Source: Macrophomina tecta (taxonomy: Eukaryota > Ascomycota > Dothideomycetes > Botryosphaeriales > Botryosphaeriaceae). Taken from it: a stretch of 23,566 nucleotides of DNA. The DNA lies in assembly GCA_024180945.1 (NCBI GenBank), contig JAKSGN010000029.1, positions 1-23,566 of the forward strand, written 5' to 3'. This document shows positions 18,661 through 23,566 of the stretch, piece after piece (position 1 is the first letter of the stretch; the number at the start of each line of letters is the position of its first letter). A model generated the notes under the pieces. It did no database searches and had not been told where the DNA came from. It saw only the letters and a program-made list of their open reading frames with translations. The position numbers and the translations under genes were made by a program.

Positions 18661-19791
18661 AAATTAAGAGCTGAAGGAATGCTGCGTACAGGTTTAGCGT
18701 CTATATCGATGCACTCGTACGTCTGGGCGAATGACACGACTCTATTTGTCCAGCTATTCTACTGAAAATCCTGCCTACTGATCTTGCGCTACCATAGGTA
18801 TTTCTTGTGCCTGACAAGAAGAGACAATTGAAGACCATTGGTTTTATCGAAGCCAATGGGTTCTCGCAAAATCGAGCGTAAGAGCAAGCAGAGGCAACAC
18901 GGAGTCGCAAGTCCGGTGGGGAGCCGAAGGGCGAAGATATCCTTTCAAATAAATACGCCATGGGAATTCGCTAAGACGCTAGTTTCTTGATCCTTCTTAT
19001 GTCCCGGTCTCGGTCTTCTCCCGCTGACACCTGAAAGTCTTCCCCTCAACACTGTACTACAGACATCACATTGGCAAGACATTTTTACCCACTACATCGA
19101 CTATTAAAGAACTATAGTATAGCGTTAAGATAAGCCTTAATTAGAGTCCTTGCTAGCTAGCGCACAATCCAGCGATCGCGGAGAGGTGGCTTAGTGCTAA
19201 ATTATATTTATTGTAGGAGAGCTTATATCTTTGCACGCTCTCGCCCACGCTTCGACCCTATAATATTGGCCGCATGTTGCTGCACATCTCTCACGGCTAA
19301 CTGTGCCTTAGATCACCGTGCTCACGAGGCTTTGTTTGCTTCTCCGGGAAGCTTCCACATGTCGAGGCAATCTCCACATTTCCCAAGGCAAGTCCTGCTC
19401 AGCTCGCGCCAAACACGCACTCGCGATTCCGCATCCTCCTAAGCCTTCCACAACACCTCTCTCTTTGGTCGTAACTTAAGAAACCACCCGTCGAACCCCT
19501 ACCGCGAGTCTTTTATCAGGGGTCATGAATTATATGTAGTGCCCCTATCGCATTTCGCAAAAAAAAAAGAAAGAAAAAGAGAAAAAAGGCTACGGCGTCT
19601 TTCGCTTTCGTATAAGTATTTAAACAACTCTTCTCCCCACCTCTCTTTCACAAACTATCTATCGATCCTTTATTTTTCTGTCCCTCCTTAAGGTCACATA
19701 CTACTAAGACTATTCGTGTCTCGTGCCTCTCGTTTAGTTTTTAGTTAATTCCTCCGACTAGAGCCCCGATTCATCTTGCCGTTACTGTAAA
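18661..19791. other. Intergenic region upstream of the laccase pseudogene
   Basis: No gene is supported. Bases 19080-19220 are TA-rich (for example actatagtatagcg and ttgctagctagcgc), which fits the start of the RIP-affected zone. A purine run of A and G lies at 19559-19587. A TATA-like TATAAGTATTTAAA (19611-19624) followed by a pyrimidine-rich leader precedes the laccase ATG at 19792, at a plausible promoter distance. Confidence 0.45.
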
Positions 19792-21440
19792 ATGCCGTTT
19801 TCTCCACGCCTAAGTATATGCCTTTTAGTATTTTGCTCTTACATTGTCTTTGCACTTTCGATACCAAATATAAAGGATAGAACTCACTACTTAAGCCCGC
19901 GGAATTACGGATTTCGTTTCGGCAACCTATCTCGAGGCGGGGCGGAGCCTTCCAACCCACTCGCACAAGGTACAGAAGTGTTAGATAATCTTAATCTCCC
20001 GACCCCTAAAGATAGGTGTGTTTTCTCCAAAGATGCTCGAAACTGCTAGCGCGATAACTTCAACATTAACACGGATTTCGACGAGCGCTTCCCCACCAAC
20101 GGGAAGACAGTTACTATAAGGAATCATCGCACCTATTGGAAGCATTACGCTAATATCGAGGGCAGTATAATCTGGAGATCACAAACACTACGATGGCCCC
20201 TAACGGAATAGAGCGCCTGGTCATAGCTATGAATAGCCAATATCCCGGTCCGACCCTTATTGCTGATTGGGGAGACACGATGGTTATCAACGTCAAGAAT
20301 AGCCTAGACCACAACGGTACAGGTCTCCATTTCCATAGACTCCGCCAATACAATAGCAACGGCGCCGATAGGGCGAATAGTATCACAGAATACCCAATTA
20401 CCCCCGGCGAGACCAAGACCTACACCTTTAAATATACCCAGCACGGTAGCTCGTAGTATCACTCGCATTACTCTATCCAGTACTCCGACGGCGTTCTCGG
20501 AGGCATTATTATCAACGGCCCCACCGACGCGCACTACGATCACGATCTTAGTGTGTACATGCTTTCTAACTAGTATTACACTCCAATGTTTAAACTAGCC
20601 GAAGCTGCCGGACATTCGACAAGGGACCCACCGAAGGCGGATAATAGACTCATTAATAGGACGATAAAGAGCCCTAACAGTTCTCTTAGAGCCTATAATC
20701 AGATCCATATTAAGAATGGTCTACGGTACAGGATTCGCGTAATAAATATTAGTATTAACGACTATTATCTCTTCTTTGTTAATAGGCACAATCTCACCGT
20801 AATTGCAAGTAATTTCGTCCCTATCGTGCCCTTCTCGACGTCCAGTATCTCCCTCGGTGTTAGTAATATATCCGATCTTTATGCTATTATTTCGGTGCTA
20901 ACCGTCACTTTAGGACAGAGGTACGACGTAATCCTTATCGCCGACTAAGACGTTAATAACTACTAGATCCGCTCCGACCCGGACTCTACCTATAGTGTTA
21001 ACGGCAACGCCGATAATATAAAAGCCATCCTCTCGTATAACACGGCTCCCGCGGACGCTTAGCCGAATAGCACGCGCTATAACATCTCCTCGGGCTGCGA
21101 GGATATAGCATTTATCCCAAGAGTTGCTAATACCGTACCCTCTGATCGCTTCGCGGAGGCCGTCCAGAGCCTAGCGATAAGCGTTAATATTACGCAGTAG
21201 AAAGGCCCGCTCGTCTAGTAGTATATCAACGGCTCGGCTATAGAGATCGACTAGAGCTACCCAACGGTCCAATATATCCTAGATAGGAACACGTCGTACC
21301 CGCGGGAGCTTAACCTAGTCCAGCTAGACGAGGCGGACCAGTGGTATTACTTCATTATCCAGACCGTGCAAGGCTCGCGTATTAACCTACCGCACCCAAT
21401 TCATCTTCATAGCCACGTAGGTTCCCTCCTTTCCTTTCCT
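19080..21440. other. RIP-affected zone
   Basis: Within this span TpA is visibly over-represented, and changes from the expected laccase sequence follow one rule: TGG to TAG, CAG/CAA to TAG/TAA, and T-GGN to T-AGN (Gly to Arg or Ser). All are CpA to TpA on one strand or the other, the signature of repeat-induced point mutation. The last laccase exon (21508-21837) has only one such stop and stays GC-rich, so the zone fades there. Confidence 0.7.
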
Positions 21441-21837
21441 CCCTAAACGAAATAGTAAAAGAGGGACAAGTGAATCTAACTTACTAATTTTTATCCAATT
21501 TATCCAGGACTTCTACATCCTCGGCGCCGGTGCCGGCGAGTGGGACGGTAACATCGACGGCCTACAGTTCGATAACCCTCCGCGGCGCGATACGGCAATG
21601 CTACCTGCGGGTGGGTACCTCATCCTCGCCTTTCCGGCCGACAACCCCGGCGCCTGGCTCATGCATTGCCACATCCCGTTCCACGTCCAGTAGGGCTTCG
21701 GGCTGCAGTTCTTGGAGCGGCCGGATGAGATTGAGGGCGTCATAGGCGATACGGGCCCGTTTTACGATGAGTGTGCGGCTTGGAAGGACTACTATGGTGG
21801 GGGCGAGGCTTTTCAGCAGTCCGATTCGGGGTTGTAA
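19792..21837 (+). pseudogene. Ascomycete laccase (multicopper oxidase), inactivated by RIP-like mutation
   Basis: Four exons (19792-20115, 20166-20862, 20914-21416, 21508-21837) read collinearly through stops as a secreted laccase of about 617 codons. Residues 1-23 are a signal peptide. The four copper-binding blocks are visible: HFHR where HFHG is expected, YHSH, HPIHLHSH where HPIHLHGH is expected, and HCHIPFH. It ends in DSGL, the C-terminal plug of true ascomycete laccases. Eleven in-frame stops occur (20047, 20454, 20571, 20946, 20964, 21060, 21198, 21216, 21219, 21252, 21691): ten TAG, one TAA, no TGA. All sit where Trp or Gln is expected by family alignment from memory. The first intron (20116-20165) has lost its donor (ATAAGG for GTAAGG). 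It cannot make active enzyme, which would oxidise phenols in the secretome. Confidence 0.9.
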
Positions 21838-22506
21838 TTGGTCGGGGTGGCTTGTGCAAGAGGAAAGCGCCGTCGGTTCTCTGGCGGTTATTTTTAGTGG
21901 CACAGTTTTTCTACTCATTACTTCCTAATCACTAGCGAAGTCGGACGCAAGTGCTAGTCTGCTACTTGAGGTTGCCGTAAGCGGAGCAGGGCATTACGTT
22001 TTAGGACTTGGCGATTCGGATGAATCCGGTGAAAAAATGCATAACTAGCAGATGGATTGAGATTGATAGATCCACCTGAACTCTCCCTAGACGATGCTTT
22101 CGCGCTGGCCCTCCCGTAGGTACTCAAAAAAAAAAAATTGACAGCAGGTGTTGGATTTTGGGGTGAACAGTGATAGATTGAGAGACTGCTGGCTATCTGA
22201 AGAGGCTGGACGGAGAGGCTACATATACAAAAGAATGGTCTCTTGATCAGGTGTTCGTGGTGCGCTGATCAGATGAGCAGTGGCATGGTGTTTGAAGTTC
22301 ATTGCCTTGTGTAACAACCATCTCCAAGTCGACACTTACTAATGCGGAGTAATCGGACTGTCATATATACGCGGCACCCCGGTCGCTTAAAACTCGCGCC
22401 CTAGACGTCGACTCAACGTTCACTTTCAGCAGGCTTTTCTACGTCTTTGGGTACCCTTTTCAATCCAAATTCTTTGCCTACCCATGTGTAGCTCTTGCTT
22501 TGCCAA
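21838..22506. other. Intergenic region between laccase pseudogene and second rhodopsin gene
   Basis: No gene is seen. Bases 22127-22138 are a run of A. This 670 bp stretch lies downstream of both flanking genes (tail to tail), so only 3' UTRs are expected. Confidence 0.45.
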
Positions 22507-23566
22507 TCAGTGATAAGAAACCTCTAACCTTGTTGTTCTCCTGATGCCTCCGTTTCTTCCTTCTTCAATCCCATAAATCAAACCATCGTCCAAGCTGTCC
22601 ACATGGGGCCCCACACGCACATTCTGTGAATTTCTCGCTTCGCTAATACGGTGAAGCTGGATGTGACCCTCGGAGCATGGATTGCTATGTCTCGAGCGTC
22701 TCTGCTTAATCTCGTGCGACCAGAGGTACCGGATTGTGCGCATGGCAGGCATGGAGCTGACGAGGATTCCGATGGTAGGCTCGGCAATGGACCAAGCCAT
22801 CGGCACAGAAGTCGCCCATGTGGTATCAGAGGTTTTGAGGAGGGCAGGGAGGAAGCTTATACGAATGCAGGAGGTGACAATAGCGCTATAGATTGCTTTT
22901 ATCAGCCCTTTGCGCCATTTGAAACAGACTATAAAGAGGTTCGACTCACAGAGCTCCAAGAAGGAGCGTTAACAACGTTTGAAGCTTCTTCCTAGGATCC
23001 ATCTGGAGAGGCTTCACAATAGGGATAGAGACGCCGTAAACCATAATGTCTGTGAATATGCCGCTGCTTGCGTTGCCCAGGTAGAAAGCGGCCTGGTTAA
23101 TGCACGTTCCCTTAATGCTGCTATCGAATGCAGCTGCAACGGGGCGGCATTGGAATGCCGCCAGGAAAACGTTGGCGCATGTGTTGACACTAACGATTCC
23201 GAAGGCTATCCAATTAATAATTGGCAACCTCCTGCTCGGAACGCCGGCTAGGATACGGCGGTATAGGGAGAGGACGGAAAGCTTCACCATGCCGAGCGTC
23301 GCGTTATAGAAAATTGCGCACATATAGATGCCCTGGAAGAACAGCCCAATCAGATGTGAAATTTCATGCAAGATGGAGTCCGCGTACCAAGTTGTAGCGG
23401 TCCAGGCCTTGATAGCCCCATTTGTAAAGAACGAATTCAATGTGCATACCCATACCACGGTCGATAGCTGCCCAGAAGATTGTCGTAAGCGCGGCTCAGG
23501 TAAGTCACTCAAAGTTTCACTAACAAATCATCACCGCCGCCCCAAGGCCCCAGAACGTTGTAACGA
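22507..23566 (-). CDS. Fungal rhodopsin-domain membrane protein, 5' end beyond the window
   Basis: Minus-strand exons 23566-23521 (partial), 23467-22950 and 22885-22507 join in frame. The partial exon gives RYNVLGPWGGGDDLL, the loop before helix 2 in PF20684 proteins (xxLGWDDxL). Exon 2 carries FYNATLGMVKLSVLSLYRRI, FQCRPVAAAFD, C-INQAAFYLGNASSGIFTDIMVYGVSIPIV and DPRKKLQ. Exon 3 carries SCIRISFLP, DTTWATSVPMAWSIAEPTIGILVSSMPA, then a tail of about 80 hydrophilic residues. Introns are 53 and 64 nt with GT...AG. Helix 1 and the start codon lie to the right of base 23566. It is related to the gene at 13563-12021 by domain only. A plasma-membrane sensor or receptor role is inferred from the Pth11-related family. 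Confidence 0.8.

Noticed and set aside
1..23566. CRISPR arrays, bacterial operons, riboswitches, tRNA or rRNA genes
   Set aside because: The sequence is eukaryotic with spliced genes. I saw no regularly spaced repeat-spacer array, and by eye no tRNA or rRNA could be recognised; short ncRNAs cannot be excluded.

Overview
The window looks like genomic DNA of a filamentous ascomycete (Pezizomycotina). The genes have several short introns (about 45-95 nt, most with CTAAC/CTAAT-like branch sites). They encode fungus-restricted families: DUF3723, fungal rhodopsin-domain membrane proteins, and an ascomycete laccase with the C-terminal DSGL plug. The transposon set is also typical (hAT, pogo/Fot-like, Tad-like LINE, LTR pieces), and one gene carries a clear RIP (repeat-induced point mutation) signature at CpA/TpG.

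Layout. Bases 344-2327 hold a three-exon DUF3723 gene on the minus strand. Two paralogous pseudokinase genes then face each other tail to tail (3268-4418 plus; 6516-5305 minus) with the same intron positions and phases. Next comes a divergent pair that shares a ~100-190 bp TATA-containing spacer: a frameshifted, unrecognised gene on the minus strand (7436-8228 or slightly beyond) and a small gene of a probable uncharacterised fungal family on the plus strand (8421-8723, with an open frame continuing past one stop to 8852). From about 8930 to 11640 there is a transposon pile-up: a hAT element whose transposase is cut by an LTR-like insertion, followed by a 5' fragment of a pogo-like element. 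An AT-rich RIP-like patch leads into a complete six-exon fungal rhodopsin gene (13563-12021 minus). Bases 13564-15737 show no gene I can support. A second repeat zone (15738-18660) contains repeated LINE 3'-tail units, the RNase H and zinc-knuckle end of a Tad-like LINE split by a solo-LTR-like insertion, and a decayed hAT-type transposase on the minus strand. A laccase pseudogene riddled with TAG/TAA codons fills 19792-21837. A second, different rhodopsin-domain gene (22507-23566 minus) runs off the right edge.

There is no evidence of one linked pathway. This looks like an accessory, repeat-rich region in which a few intact fungus-specific genes sit between decaying mobile elements. The most unusual material is the convergent pseudokinase pair, whose members have lost different catalytic residues, and a DUF3723 gene, a family often carried by giant Starship transposons (no captain recombinase is visible here). 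All exon joins were worked out by eye from reading frame, splice consensus and family resemblance; none is confirmed by transcripts.
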